Source of the DNA: Nocardia crassostreae
GTDB taxonomy: Bacteria; Actinomycetota; Actinomycetes; Mycobacteriales; Mycobacteriaceae
Direction: 5' to 3'
DNA length: 64,000 bases
Assembly: GCF_001613405.1 (NCBI RefSeq)
Contig: NZ_BDCH01000011.1
Location: forward strand, 62,001-126,000
The notes beneath the pieces are model-generated. The model worked only from the letters and a program-made list of their open reading frames with translations, ran no database searches and was not told where the DNA came from. Shown here one piece after another: positions 63,768-64,000 of the stretch. Made by a program: the position numbers and the translations under genes. Position 1 is the first letter of the stretch, and every line of letters begins with the position of its first letter.

Positions 63768-64000
63768 CTACCGCGTGGTTACGGGAAGCTGCTTCTCGAT
63801 GAGTTCGGCCAGGGTCCGCAGTTTGGCCGCGAATTCGCGGGCGGCCGCCGGATCGCCGGTGGAACCCTTCCCGACCTTCTGAGTGAGCGCGGTGAGCCGC
63901 GATTCGACGGTGCTGAACAGATCCGGGGCGCGGGAATTGTCCTCGGGCAGATCGCCGCGCAACCAGGACCGCAGCCGGTCCACCACATCGCCCTCGTCGT
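63768..64000 (-). CDS. C-terminal part of a protein of unknown function (5' truncated by window edge)
   Basis: The last 76 codons of a minus-strand frame: VVDRLRSWLRGDLPEDNSR, then a helical stretch TVESRLTALTQKVGK and AAAREFAAKLRTLAELIEKQLPV. The frame remains open to the window edge, so the start lies beyond it. The residues look like a helical bundle or coiled coil; no family can be named. Confidence 0.6.
   Translation of the reverse strand, partial: DEGDVVDRLRSWLRGDLPEDNSRAPDLFSTVESRLTALTQKVGKGSTGDPAAAREFAAKLRTLAELIEKQLPVTTR

Overview
The window looks like chromosomal DNA of a mycolic-acid actinomycete, most likely Nocardia. It is very GC-rich with strong G/C third-position preference. 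It encodes MspA-family porins of the Nocardia NfpA/NfpB type, an Mrf-type ribosome-hibernation GTPase, a conservon, MprAB-PepD, and a gene order that repeats two Mycobacterium tuberculosis blocks (pgi to purH, and mprA to glpR). No tRNA, rRNA, CRISPR array, intact insertion sequence or prophage was seen.

Layout. 1-1.9 kb: oligopeptide-type ABC permease (partial) and a Tat/lipobox binding protein behind an IdeR-like box. 1.9-2.8 kb: no convincing gene. 2.8-3.4 kb: MazF-like toxin and ribbon-helix-helix antitoxin. 3.5-15.5 kb: accessory block with DoxX, an NDH-2-like oxidoreductase, three very large ATPase-LuxR regulators and an orphan cytochrome b (qcrB) with a small overlapping partner. 15.5-34.6 kb: core metabolism (pgi, aldehyde dehydrogenase, chorismate mutase, uvrD1, mannitol dehydrogenase/HAD pair, M23 peptidase, sucCD, DUF5336 protein, PerM-like protein, purN-purH). 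34.7-35.9 kb: lipoprotein and a bulb-lectin/LysM protein. 36.0-38.9 kb: zinc-starvation divergon, rpmB-rpmG-rpsN-rpsR against mrf-rpmE-rpmF, with two Zur-like boxes between. 39-46.4 kb: DUF1906 protein, VOC protein, MHYT protein and a conservon (sensor kinase, Roadblock, DUF742, GTPase). 46.7-51.4 kb: mprA-mprB-pepD-moaB2-small ORF. 51.7-54.9 kb: four MspA-type porins as two tandem A-B pairs. 54.9-63.1 kb: mscL, SAF protein, FmdB protein, 5-FTHF cyclo-ligase, MFS transporter, galU, glp, acetyltransferase, glpR. 63.2-64 kb: secreted protein and a partial gene.

How the parts work together. The zinc divergon swaps zinc-binding ribosomal proteins for cysteine-poor paralogues and supplies the GTPase that recruits the hibernation factor. 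MprAB and PepD form an envelope-stress module. Glp and GlpR are a divisome adaptor and its membrane receptor. The porin pairs probably form hetero-oligomeric outer-membrane channels.

A recurring anomaly: seven open frames are broken by lesions that leave the downstream family sequence intact (NDH-2-like, qcrB, a membrane protein, mannitol dehydrogenase, lectin-LysM, glp and, twice, glpR). Most are one-base indels, often in short homopolymers. One is a TGA codon and one looks like a short deletion. Either the sequence carries indel errors or several genes are freshly inactivated. Annotation that takes each frame at face value would fuse qcrB to its neighbour and truncate the others.
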